9,485 nucleotides of DNA, taken from contig QMUF01000054.1 in NCBI GenBank assembly GCA_003663525.1, positions 1-9,485 on the forward strand. Reading direction: 5' to 3'. Positions 1 through 7,623 of this stretch are shown piece by piece. Source of the stretch: Thermococci archaeon. Its GTDB lineage: Archaea; Methanobacteriota_B; Thermococci; Thermococcales; Thermococcaceae. Made by a program: the position numbers and the translations under genes. The notes beneath the pieces are model-generated. The model was not told the DNA's origin. It did no database searches and was given only the letters and a program-made list of their open reading frames with translations. Position 1 is the first letter of the stretch, and each line of letters begins with the position of its first letter.

Positions 1-859
1 AGCAGCATATTTCAGTTTATCTTTTTCTCTGAGAAGTGGATAAAACTCAATGTGCAGATGATAGAAGGGGTACTCTCCTTTAAAGGGGGCTTGATACACG
101 CTCATCACGTATGGCATTTGCCTTTCAAAAAGAGAATTAAGGGTGCCTGTAGTCACTCTTAGGATATCCGCTAAGTTGAGGATTTCTGCTTGGGTTAGTT
201 GAGTGAGCCATTGGACGTGCCTTTTTGGATAAATGTGTACTTCAAAAGGCCAGTTTGCAAAGAAAGGTAGGAAGAGAATAAAGTCATTATTTTCGTAGAT
301 CAGCCGTTCTCCTTTTAGTTCCTCATCTAATATCTTGCAGAATAGACATTTCTTAAATCGATCATAGTACCTTCTAGAATTCCCAATCTTTACTCGAACC
401 TTCAACGGTATGAAAGGCAGAGCATATAATTGCCCATGGGGGTGGGTTAAACTCACACCTATTTCTTCACCCTTATTTCGAAAAATTGATAGATATGCAA
501 TATGAGGGGTGTTTTTTTAATTCTCCTGTGATTTGTCTCCACAGCTGGACAACTTTAGTCATTTGCTCTATGGGGAGTTCCTCTAAGTCTTTCAACTCAT
601 GCTCTGGGGTCTCCACTATAACACTGCATTGGCCAAGAGCGCGAGCTTTTTTATAAAACTCTTTACTTTCGGGTTTAGGAGTGTTGAAAGAAAGCATTGG
701 GAAACGATTAGGAAGTAAGAGCACTTCCCACCCATAACCAGTCTCTTCTCCACCGGGGCAGAAAGGACAAAAATCTTTTGGCCTCCAGGGCCGTTTTTCT
801 CTCTCCGCAGATACCATGATCCACTGACCGAGCAAGGGATTATAACGGAGTTCTCTCAT
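1..859 (-). pseudogene. galT: Galactose-1-phosphate uridylyltransferase, frameshifted and cut by the window edge
   Basis: GalT swaps UMP between UDP-glucose and galactose-1-phosphate in the cytoplasmic Leloir pathway. The gene starts at the ATG at 859-857, preceded by GGTGA at 868-864. The first frame carries the typical N-terminus (RYNPLLGQWIMVSAER) and the Cys31-x-x-Cys34 zinc pair, but stops at 473 after 128 residues. The second frame is open from 516 to base 1 and continues GalT without a gap: NKGEEIGVSLTHPHGQ, a second Cys-x-x-Cys (CLFCK) and HLHIE near the edge. Removing one A from the A7 run (512-518) joins the frames, placing the active site at about residues 139-143 (His141 being the uridylylated histidine). 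About 288 residues are visible, and a few tens should lie beyond the edge if the protein has the usual length near 320. The first-frame product alone lacks the active site. The cause may be real mutation, slippage decoding or a homopolymer sequencing error. Family assignment is certain; functional state is not. Confidence 0.9.
512..518 (-). other. galT: A7 homopolymer where the galT frame breaks
   Basis: On the coding strand this reads TTA AAA AAA CAC, with seven A residues between TT and C. With six A residues the downstream frame becomes TTA AAA AAC ACC CCT CAT, giving continuous GalT sequence. The second frame has a stop at 517-519, so the change of frame must occur at or downstream of this run and before the first-frame stop at 473-475. 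The run is the obvious site. Confidence 0.75.
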
Positions 860-892
860 CTTATCACCGTAAGACTAATTAGATTTGGAAGA

Positions 893-906
893 GTATTAAT
901 TTTTTG
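893..906 (-). promoter_or_regulatory. Putative galT promoter (BRE/TATA)
   Basis: On the minus strand the bases read CAAAAAATTAATAC, an A-rich BRE-like stretch joined to a TTAATA TATA-like core. A start of transcription about 25 bases downstream would fall near 870-875 and leave a leader of 11-16 bases containing the GGTGA site of galT. The element overlaps the ribosome binding site of the divergent GH1 gene, so the two promoters would be packed closely. The perfect 8-base palindrome CTAATTAG lies at 875-882. Assigned by pattern only. Confidence 0.4.
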
Positions 907-915
907 GTGGAGTTA

Positions 916-2181
916 ATGGGGATAAAATTTTTTGATGAGTTCATTTTTGGGACTGCTACGTCTTCCCATCAGATTGAGGGTAATAACAAATGGAACGATT
1001 GGTGGTATTATGAACAGATGGGCAAACTTCCATATAAGTCCAACAAAGCTTGCAACCACTGGGAACTTTATAAAGAAGATATATCACTGATGCATTCCCT
1101 TGGCTATGATGGATATCGTTTTTCTATAGAATGGAGTCGCATCTTCCCAAGGGAAAGCGAGATTGATGAAAATGCTCTAAACAAATACCGTGAGATCATT
1201 GAGCTTCTATTTAAGAGTGGCATAACACCAAATGTAACCTTACATCATTTTACCTCACCCCTCTGGTTTATGCAGAAGGGAGGATTTGCAAAAGAAGAGA
1301 ACCTAAAATACTGGGAGCAATACGTTGAGACAGTTGTTGGTATTTTGAAGGGTGTTAAACTTGTTGCAACTTTTAATGAACCAATGGTCTATGTTATGAT
1401 GGGTTACTTAACCGCCTATTGGCCTCCTTTTGTAAAGAGTCCATTCAAAGCATTTAAAGTCGCTGCAAACCTCCTCAAGGCACATGGATTGGCGTATGAA
1501 ATTCTTAGTAGCAGGCTTAAAGTTGGGATAGTAAAGAACATACCCATAATGCTCGCAGCAAGTGATATGGAAAGAGACAAAAAAGCAGCAGAAAGGGCCG
1601 ATAATCTTTTTAATTGGAATTTCCTTGATGCAATATGGAGTGGTAAGTTTAAAGGTGTTCTTAGCACTTATACTGTTCCTGACAGTGATGTTGATTTTAT
1701 AGGGGTCAACTATTACACAGCGAGTGAAGTGAAGTATAGCTGGAACCCTCTCAAGTTCTTTTTTGATGCAAGGTTGGCTGAGCTAAGCGAAAGGAAAACT
1801 CAGATGGGGTGGAGCGTCTATCCAAAGGGCATATATGAAGCAATAGTTAAAGTTTCACGATACGAAAAACCGATATATATTACCGAGAATGGCATAGCAA
1901 CGCTGGACGATGAATGGAGGAAAGAATTTATTGTTCAGCATCTTCAATATGTACACAAGACTATCGAGGAAGGTTATAATGTAAACGGATATTTTTATTG
2001 GTCTCTAATGGATAACTACGAATGGAGAGAGGGTCTTACTCCAAGATTTGGGTTGATAGAAGTTGATTATACAACCTTTAAACGAAAACCGAGGGAAAGT
2101 GCATACGTGTATGGAGAAATAGCACAGAAAAAAGAGATAAGCGATGAGTTAATTCGAAAATATGGGTTAAAAGGCCCTTGA
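916..2181 (+). CDS. GH1 family beta-glycosidase (beta-galactosidase/beta-glucosidase)
   Basis: A retaining glycosidase of family GH1 that hydrolyses beta-linked galactosides, glucosides or alkyl glycosides. The acid/base glutamate is Glu155 in TFNEP and the nucleophile is Glu324 in YITENG. The N-terminal FIFGTATSSHQIEG and the C-terminal FYWSLMDNYEW are typical GH1 substrate-binding blocks. At 421 residues it is short for the family and resembles, from memory, the P. horikoshii BGPh glycosidase (423 residues, preferring alkyl glucosides) rather than the larger CelB/LacS type. I chose the ATG at 916 because GGTGGAG (906-912) precedes it at ribosome-binding distance; the in-frame TTG 904 and GTG 907 overlap that site. 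No signal peptide is seen, so it should act inside the cell, although BGPh has been described as membrane associated. It is divergent from galT and its 3' end overlaps the MFS gene by 15 bases. The place among galactose genes suggests beta-galactosides as substrate (inference). Confidence 0.93.
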   Translation: MGIKFFDEFIFGTATSSHQIEGNNKWNDWWYYEQMGKLPYKSNKACNHWELYKEDISLMHSLGYDGYRFSIEWSRIFPRESEIDENALNKYREIIELLFKSGITPNVTLHHFTSPLWFMQKGGFAKEENLKYWEQYVETVVGILKGVKLVATFNEPMVYVMMGYLTAYWPPFVKSPFKAFKVAANLLKAHGLAYEILSSRLKVGIVKNIPIMLAASDMERDKKAAERADNLFNWNFLDAIWSGKFKGVLSTYTVPDSDVDFIGVNYYTASEVKYSWNPLKFFFDARLAELSERKTQMGWSVYPKGIYEAIVKVSRYEKPIYITENGIATLDDEWRKEFIVQHLQYVHKTIEEGYNVNGYFYWSLMDNYEWREGLTPRFGLIEVDYTTFKRKPRESAYVYGEIAQKKEISDELIRKYGLKGP

Positions 2182-3495
2182 GAGCTCTTCGGCTCTCTTC
2201 TTGAGTATTTCTTTTACAGCATCTCTATCTTCTGGATAGTTTTTCCGTATCCAGAGCCACACTGCTGCACACGGAATCCAGAAGAGGCTTCCTATTAAGA
2301 GTGTATATTTGTAAGCTAGTGCATCGGAATATCCCATCTCCCTTAAGGCCTCAATTAAAAATCCACCAAACAAGGGGCCTGTGGCTTTACCTACATTGTC
2401 AAGGATGTTAAAGAGACCAAATACTGTTCCTCTATCCTCGGGAAGATTAACTTGTGAGACTATGGCCCTTACGTTTGGCCCTGCATATGAGACAAATTGG
2501 ATTAAGAGGAATGAATATATTGCAATCCCGATCCAGTGAGTCAAGCTTAATTTGCTGGGGAGAGGGTATAGAATTATGCCTATGGCAGCTATCATTCCAA
2601 AGAATATTGCAAGCCCGGTAATTACAGCCCGTCCACCCTTCTGCCGTGCTTCAAAGTAGTCGCCTGCAAATCCCCCTAAAAGGCTCCCTATAACTGTTGA
2701 GACTCCTACCAGCAGGAGTACAAAGGTAGCTGTGCTTTTGTCCATACCTCTCGTGACTATAAAGAATGAGACAAGCCAGTACATTATAACCCCCCATGGA
2801 ACAGTGCCTATTATTCCCTGGATGAATATGAGGATATTAGTCCTCGTTTTAAGGGATTTTTTGATAACTTCTTTATTCAGTCGGTACGTGTACTCATAGC
2901 CCTTTTCCAGAACCTCCTTAAGTTCTTTTTCTCCTTCTCCTCGTTTGGGCTCTTCTGCTATTATATAAAATAGGGGGGCTAGAACAAAGTTTGGTACGGC
3001 TGCAATTATAAAGGGTGGTCTCCAGCTGGCTATAAGTCCCGCTACTATCATACCGAAGAGAGTACCGAATCCAAATGCGGTTTCGATATATGCGTATCCT
3101 CTTCCTCTCTTTTCTTCTTCAAACATGTCTGCTATTAAGGAGTACCCTATGGGAATTATAGAGCCTATCCCAATACCAGTTAAAAATCGCATTGCCAGTA
3201 ACTGATAGTAGTTTTGAACATAGGCCGTTAGAAAGCATGGAATCTCTCCAAGAAGGACTCCAATAACAAGGAGCTTTTTTCTCTGTCCTATGTCAGATAA
3301 GAAGCCCCAAACTATTGTTATCAGGGCACTTGTAGCTACAAAAATCGTTGAAACAAGGCCCATTTGTGTTTCAGTAATTCCAAATTCCTCCATTATTTGC
3401 TGGTAATTTGGAGGCAGAAGATTCTGATCAGCCATCAAAAAAGCTGCCATCAGTACGAGCAATACAATTGAGATCTTCCTTCTAAGATTTCTCAT
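2167..3495 (-). CDS. MFS transporter, probable sugar/galactoside permease
   Basis: A 12-helix-type membrane transporter of the major facilitator superfamily. From the chosen start it has 442 residues. The first helix begins just after a basic MRNLRRK segment (ISIVLLVLMAAFLMA), and the loop between helices 2 and 3 has the MFS motif GFLSDIGQRKK (about 64-74). A hydrophilic central loop rich in Glu and Lys separates the two six-helix halves, and VPWGVIMYWLVSFF opens the second half, faintly recalling Spinster-like MFS proteins. I chose the ATG at 3495-3493 because GGAGGGGTGAGG sits directly before it; in-frame ATGs at 3516 and 3534 would add 7 or 13 residues. It overlaps the end of the GH57 gene by 14 bases, so it is the last gene of the galK operon. 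The substrate is not visible in the sequence; the operon suggests alpha- or beta-galactosides or galactose. Sugar uptake in these archaea is more often by ABC systems. Confidence 0.85.
   Translation of the reverse strand: MRNLRRKISIVLLVLMAAFLMADQNLLPPNYQQIMEEFGITETQMGLVSTIFVATSALITIVWGFLSDIGQRKKLLVIGVLLGEIPCFLTAYVQNYYQLLAMRFLTGIGIGSIIPIGYSLIADMFEEEKRGRGYAYIETAFGFGTLFGMIVAGLIASWRPPFIIAAVPNFVLAPLFYIIAEEPKRGEGEKELKEVLEKGYEYTYRLNKEVIKKSLKTRTNILIFIQGIIGTVPWGVIMYWLVSFFIVTRGMDKSTATFVLLLVGVSTVIGSLLGGFAGDYFEARQKGGRAVITGLAIFFGMIAAIGIILYPLPSKLSLTHWIGIAIYSFLLIQFVSYAGPNVRAIVSQVNLPEDRGTVFGLFNILDNVGKATGPLFGGFLIEALREMGYSDALAYKYTLLIGSLFWIPCAAVWLWIRKNYPEDRDAVKEILKKRAEELSRAF
2180..2216 (+). terminator. Possible hairpin plus T-rich terminator of the GH1 gene
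   Basis: A perfect 6-base stem, GAGAGC (2180-2185) and GCTCTC (2192-2197), encloses the loop TCTTCG. It begins at the GH1 stop codon and is followed by a pyrimidine-rich stretch ending in TTTCTTTT. It lies inside the antisense strand of the MFS C-terminal coding sequence, so the base pattern is also constrained by that protein and may be chance. Archaeal termination usually depends on the T-rich tract rather than the hairpin. Confidence 0.35.
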
Positions 3496-4576
3496 CCTCA
3501 CCCCTCCAAGACTCATAAATTGCTTTAAATGCATCTAGTCTTCTTTCGACAAGAGGTTCCCAGCCTCTGGCGTCGCTGTTCTCTGCAAAGAATGCTAATT
3601 CTCCATCTAATCCTATGGAGAGCATATTTAATCGTGCATTGCCTTCATCTTTGCTCCATATGTCCAAACTCTTGTCTGGGGCCCAGCTTGAGGTTCTTAG
3701 ATAGAGTCTTCTTCCACTGTGCTTAAGCTCCGAAGGCATACATATCCCATCATTGAGATGATCAAGGAGCATTAAGAGACTATCAATATTCATTTTATAG
3801 CCTGCAATATCGCGATAGCCAAGAAACTCTATGTCTGTGCCATACAGAAGTATTTCATGTTTTTCCTTTATCCAAGTGGTTGCTTTCTTTGGATTCATTA
3901 ATGGGAACTTCCCGATTCCAAGCATTATGGTGGTATTTATGGCTACCCATACTGGAACTGCGTCGATCTCTTTAACTGCTGCAAGAGTCACTTTGCCACT
4001 AAAAGCTAATTTGACTGCTCTTTTCAGCTCTTGAAGACCAAGAAGATAATTGAGATACACAAACCCCTCTCTCCGTTGAGCTCGTATAAGGTGAGGATAA
4101 AGTGGTTTTATAGGTCTTATTGCATAATTTAGATGGTTAGAGAAGAGCATTGCTTCACCGTCTGCAAATAAGTATTCATATTGAGAGTCTCTTAGGATTG
4201 CGGGAATTATTGGATCATAGGCTAGCTCTGGAAGCCAGAAGCCTTTTGGAGAAGTGTCTAGGATTTCTTCCTTAACTTCCTTGTCTTTTTGTATCTGTGC
4301 TTCAACTCGGTTAAGAGGAAGAAGGGGCAAAATTGCGTGAGTGTAGCTGGTTCCAAGGATTTCAATTAAACCAACTTCAATGCCTTCTTTGATTAGAGAA
4401 ATTATCTCATTGGGGAGGATTTCAAGAGTGTACCCAGTTATATTAAGACCAAAGGGAATTTCAGCTTTAATTAATTTTGAGATAACAGGAAAATATGCTT
4501 TCTCAATAACTATTGGAATTTCATTTTTTGGAATCTCTGCATATTGTAAATTTCCATGGAAAACCAATGCTCTCAC
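3482..4576 (-). CDS. galA: GH57 alpha-galactosidase
   Basis: A family GH57 glycoside hydrolase of 364 residues. It matches in length and key residues the P. furiosus alpha-galactosidase GalA as I remember it, the founding GH57 enzyme of that specificity, which releases galactose from alpha-galactosides. Visible GH57 motifs in order: HGN (7-9), GTSYTHAILP (75-84), GFWLPEL (112-118) with probable nucleophile Glu117, and YGTDIEFLG (245-253) with probable acid/base Asp248. The protein is shorter than GH57 amylases and amylopullulanases and lacks extra C-terminal domains. There is no signal peptide, so it should act on imported substrate. The start is GTG (4576-4574), directly abutting the galK stop codon (4579-4577), with GGTGA of its binding site inside the end of galK. 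This indicates translational coupling. Its end overlaps the start of the MFS gene. Specificity is inferred from resemblance and from sitting between galK and a transporter. Confidence 0.88.
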   Translation of the reverse strand: MRALVFHGNLQYAEIPKNEIPIVIEKAYFPVISKLIKAEIPFGLNITGYTLEILPNEIISLIKEGIEVGLIEILGTSYTHAILPLLPLNRVEAQIQKDKEVKEEILDTSPKGFWLPELAYDPIIPAILRDSQYEYLFADGEAMLFSNHLNYAIRPIKPLYPHLIRAQRREGFVYLNYLLGLQELKRAVKLAFSGKVTLAAVKEIDAVPVWVAINTTIMLGIGKFPLMNPKKATTWIKEKHEILLYGTDIEFLGYRDIAGYKMNIDSLLMLLDHLNDGICMPSELKHSGRRLYLRTSSWAPDKSLDIWSKDEGNARLNMLSIGLDGELAFFAENSDARGWEPLVERRLDAFKAIYESWRGEDEKS

Positions 4577-5653
<1,077 letters not shown>

Positions 5654-5669
5654 CTATAAATCTCTTTCT
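5654..5669 (-). promoter_or_regulatory. Putative galK operon promoter
   Basis: On the minus strand the bases read GAGAAAGAGATTTATA, an A-rich BRE-like stretch followed by a TTTATA core, ending one base before the ATG at 5653. If used, transcription would start near 5630-5635, downstream of that ATG and just before the ATG at 5626. A weaker alternative, ATTAAAAA at about 5676-5683 on the same strand, would start transcription at about the ATG at 5653. The two starts and two promoter candidates are therefore linked. Pattern only. Confidence 0.35.
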
Positions 5670-5671
5670 CC

Positions 5672-5684
5672 AAAGGTTTTTAAT
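5672..5684 (+). promoter_or_regulatory. Putative thiL promoter (BRE/TATA)
   Basis: AAAGGTTTTTAAT fits the Thermococcales BRE plus TATA pattern. A transcription start about 25 bases later falls near 5701-5706 and gives a leader of roughly 12-15 bases that holds the AGGGGG binding site (5705-5710) before the GTG start at 5717. Confidence 0.5.
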
Positions 5685-5687
5685 GAG

Positions 5688-5703
5688 GATAGAACGTACT
5701 ATC
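5688..5703. promoter_or_regulatory. 16-base near-perfect palindrome between galK and thiL
   Basis: GATAGAACGTACTATC pairs at seven of eight positions about its ACGT centre; only the A/A pair at 5693 and 5698 fails. It lies upstream of galK and between the thiL TATA element and its start codon. This suits an operator for a dimeric regulator that could block thiL or act on the gal operon. It does not match the Thermococcales glycolytic motif TATCAC-N5-GTGATA. Function is inferred from position and symmetry. Confidence 0.45.
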
Positions 5704-5716
5704 AAGGGGGATCGAT

Positions 5717-6652
5717 GTGGAACGTGAGATAATAGAACTCTTCATGAGACACCTTAAACTTCAGGGAGATCTACCTTTAGGAGACGACGCTGGTGCGATA
5801 AAATGGGAAAGTGAATGGTTAGTGGTCACAAATGACATGTTAGTGCGGACTACAGATGTTCCTGATATAATGACACCTGAACAGGTAGGATTTAAGGTCT
5901 TCACAATGAATGTTAGTGATGTTGCAGCCATGGGTGCAACGCCAATAGGATTTCTGTTTTCCATTGGAGTCCCAAGAGATTTTGAGATGGAGTATTTAGA
6001 AGGGATTTCAAGGGGAATTGCTAAGGCATCTGAGTTTTATAGAACGCCAATAATAAGTGCTGATACAAATGAAGCCTGTGACCTGATAATTGATGGAATA
6101 GCTCTTGGAAAGACTAAAAGATTACTTACGAGAAGTAGTGCAAAAATTAGGGACTTGGTCTGCGTTACTGGGGATATCGGGAGAGCTCTGGCCGGGCTTA
6201 AAGTATATTTTGAGAGCCTCGAGGTGGGAGAGAGGACAAGAAAGGTGCTTTACGAGAAGCTTTTGGAGCCAAAGGCGAGGGTTAAAGAGGGAGTTGTTTT
6301 AGGTAGGTATGCAAACTCCGCTATAGACATAAGTGACGGTATGAGTAAAGAATTGCACCTGATAGCGAAGATGAGTGGTGTTAAAATTTTAATTGATTCG
6401 GAAAAGCTCCCTATAAGAAAAGAAGTTTTTGAAGTTGCTGATCTCTTAGGTTTAGACCCAATTGAGATTGCCTTGGCGTCTGGAGAAGAGTTTGAGCTTA
6501 TCTTTACAATTCCTGAGAAGCACTTGGATAAGCTTGACTTTGATTTCGCAGTGATTGGAAGGGTTGAAAAGGGAGAAGGAGTTTACCTAAGAAGATATGA
6601 GAAGATCGAAAAGATGCCAATTTTAGGATGGGAGCATCTTTCAAAGTTTTAA
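5717..6652 (+). CDS. thiL: Thiamine-monophosphate kinase
   Basis: Phosphorylates thiamine monophosphate with ATP to thiamine diphosphate, the last step of cofactor synthesis; a cytoplasmic dimeric enzyme of the PurM/ThiL fold. Motifs in order: LGDDAG (21-26), NVSDVAAMGA (65-74), SADTNE (114-119), TGDIG (151-155), LLEPKARVKEG (182-192), AIDISDG (202-208) and ASGEEFEL (254-261), the metal- and nucleotide-binding elements expected of ThiL. At 311 residues it has the family's usual length. The start is GTG at 5717, six bases after AGGGGG. The ATG at 5715 is out of frame and soon stops. It stands alone, divergent from the galK operon and followed by a T-rich stretch, so it is probably monocistronic. 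No thiamine riboswitch is visible upstream, where there are only 63 bases before galK. Confidence 0.95.
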   Translation: MEREIIELFMRHLKLQGDLPLGDDAGAIKWESEWLVVTNDMLVRTTDVPDIMTPEQVGFKVFTMNVSDVAAMGATPIGFLFSIGVPRDFEMEYLEGISRGIAKASEFYRTPIISADTNEACDLIIDGIALGKTKRLLTRSSAKIRDLVCVTGDIGRALAGLKVYFESLEVGERTRKVLYEKLLEPKARVKEGVVLGRYANSAIDISDGMSKELHLIAKMSGVKILIDSEKLPIRKEVFEVADLLGLDPIEIALASGEEFELIFTIPEKHLDKLDFDFAVIGRVEKGEGVYLRRYEKIEKMPILGWEHLSKF

Positions 6653-6674
6653 AGTGATGTGAGATAATTACAAT

Positions 6675-6692
6675 CCTTTGTTTTGTTCTTTT
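6675..6692 (+). terminator. T-rich terminator after thiL
   Basis: CCTTTGTTTTGTTCTTTT follows the thiL stop codon by about 22 bases. It contains 13 T residues in 18 bases, with no hairpin, as expected of an archaeal oligo-T terminator. The rest of the gap to the next gene (6693-6742) shows nothing I can name. Confidence 0.5.
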
Positions 6693-6742
6693 GAGAGTCC
6701 ATCCTTCAGGCTGGAAAGGGCCAGATGTTTACTCCCGCAGAC

Positions 6743-6755
6743 CAAAACTTTTTAT
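6743..6755 (+). promoter_or_regulatory. Putative promoter of the MntA/HepT pair
   Basis: CAAAACTTTTTAT is a good BRE plus TATA match. A transcription start about 25 bases downstream would lie near 6775-6778, leaving a leader of 11-14 bases with GGTGGGG (6780-6786) before the ATG at 6789. Confidence 0.5.
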
Positions 6756-6788
6756 CTCTTCTGGTTTCATTTATCTAATGGTGGGGCT

Positions 6789-7202
6789 ATGGACATTCTC
6801 ACTCAACTGAAGAGAGATTTTAAAGATTTCAAAACCTCTTGCTTAGCCATAGTTCTTTATGGTTCATATGCTAAAGGCTCACCTACAAAAAGGAGTGATG
6901 TAGATATCTGCCTGATTAAATCAAAAGAGGGTGTGTATGAGAGGGTACTGGAGAAACTCGGAGGAAAATATGACATAAAAGTTTTTGAAGAGCTTCCCCT
7001 TTACATCCAAATTGATATTATAAAAAACCATAAGGTAGTTTATGGGAATGAGCTGGAACTTTCCGAATACTTCTACCAATTTAGAAAGCTTTGGAAGGAC
7101 ATGGAACACCGTATAAAGGAGAATCAGTTTTCAACTGTTAGGGAAAAGATAGCTTTGAGGAGGAGAGCAAATGAGAAGGCAAAGGTACTTAGAAAAACTT
7201 GA
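6789..7202 (+). CDS. mntA: MntA-type nucleotidyltransferase antitoxin
   Basis: A 137-residue minimal nucleotidyltransferase of the polymerase-beta superfamily, the antitoxin partner of HepT. The motif LYGSYAKGSPTKRSDVDI (23-40) supplies the Gly-Ser pair (25-26) and the metal-binding Asp37 and Asp39; Asp76 in YIQIDII is the probable third carboxylate. In studied MntA/HepT pairs the enzyme adds AMP groups to a tyrosine of the toxin and so silences it. All catalytic residues being present, this one should be active. I chose the ATG at 6789 because GGTGGGG precedes it and a TATA element lies about 40 bases upstream. The open frame extends further 5' from 6678, but that stretch overlaps the promoter and has no NTase-like sequence. 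The last 32 bases overlap the HepT gene in another frame, indicating coupled translation. Confidence 0.9.
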   Translation: MDILTQLKRDFKDFKTSCLAIVLYGSYAKGSPTKRSDVDICLIKSKEGVYERVLEKLGGKYDIKVFEELPLYIQIDIIKNHKVVYGNELELSEYFYQFRKLWKDMEHRIKENQFSTVREKIALRRRANEKAKVLRKT

Positions 7203-7575
7203 AAAATTTGAGGAAGAATATCACTTTATTAAACGACATGAGATGAAAGATGAAGTAACTCAGAGAGCGCTCTTATATTCTCTCCAGCTCTGTGTGGACA
7301 TAGCTATGGATGTTGTTGCAATGTTAACCAAAGATTTAGGAATAACTGTTGAAGATGACTACACAAACATTCAAAGACTTTTGGAGAATGGAATTCTCTT
7401 GGAAAAGGAAGCAGGACTTCTTAGGCAGTTTAACGGTGTAAGAAACGCAATTGTTCATAAATACGACAGGCTAAATTTGGAAATCATAAACGAAGCCCTT
7501 AGTAGGATCGACGAGCTGTACAACATTGTCATAAAATTGATTGAGAGTTATGAATCTTTGGTCTCATTGCAATAA
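7171..7575 (+). CDS. hepT: HepT-type HEPN toxin (DUF86)
   Basis: A 134-residue all-helical HEPN protein, the toxin of the MntA/HepT pair and a probable RNase acting as a dimer. The diagnostic R-x4-H-x-Y motif is RNAIVHKY: Arg91 and His96 are the RNase residues and Tyr98 is the expected target of AMP addition by MntA. The middle segment (YSLQLCVDIAMDVVAML) is a typical HEPN helix. The start is ATG 7171 after GGAGGAGAG and lies inside the end of mntA. The motif being intact suggests a live toxin-antitoxin system rather than a decayed one. Its RNA target cannot be read from the sequence. Confidence 0.9.
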   Translation: MRRQRYLEKLEKFEEEYHFIKRHEMKDEVTQRALLYSLQLCVDIAMDVVAMLTKDLGITVEDDYTNIQRLLENGILLEKEAGLLRQFNGVRNAIVHKYDRLNLEIINEALSRIDELYNIVIKLIESYESLVSLQ

Positions 7576-7579
7576 CCGA

Positions 7580-7596
7580 GCGAAATCCTAATAACT
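7580..7596 (+). promoter_or_regulatory. Putative promoter of the HTH regulator
   Basis: AGCGAAATCCTAATAAC has a BRE-like CGAAAT and a TATA-like CTAATAA. The expected start of transcription (about 7612-7620) leaves only a few bases before the ATG at 7624. No clear ribosome binding site is present, so the message may be leaderless or nearly so. Confidence 0.35.
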
Positions 7597-7623
7597 TCCC
7601 TCTCCAACTATCTCTGATGCCAT

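Noticed and set aside
861..880. Half of the Thermococcales glycolytic regulator motif (TATCAC) upstream of galT
   Set aside because: TATCAC here is just the complement of the galT ribosome binding site GGTGATA; the expected GTGATA partner five bases on is absent (GACTAA).
904..915. Earlier GH1 starts at TTG 904 and GTG 907
   Set aside because: They overlap the GGTGGAG ribosome binding site that serves ATG 916, and homologues as remembered begin at about that ATG.
1416..1667. Antisense open frame inside the GH1 gene
   Set aside because: It has no recognisable protein features and lies wholly within a well-supported coding sequence; the same holds for the other short opposite-strand or shifted frames within galK, galA, thiL and mntA.
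6653..6742. Possible C/D box guide RNA in the thiL-mntA gap
   Set aside because: A GTGATG resembling a C box is present, but it does not complete the RTGATGA consensus and no CTGA D boxes follow at suitable spacing.
6678..6788. In-frame upstream extension of mntA adding 37 residues
   Set aside because: It spans the strong BRE/TATA element at 6743-6755, has no ribosome binding site, and its residues do not look like NTase sequence; ATG 6789 has a good GGTGGGG.
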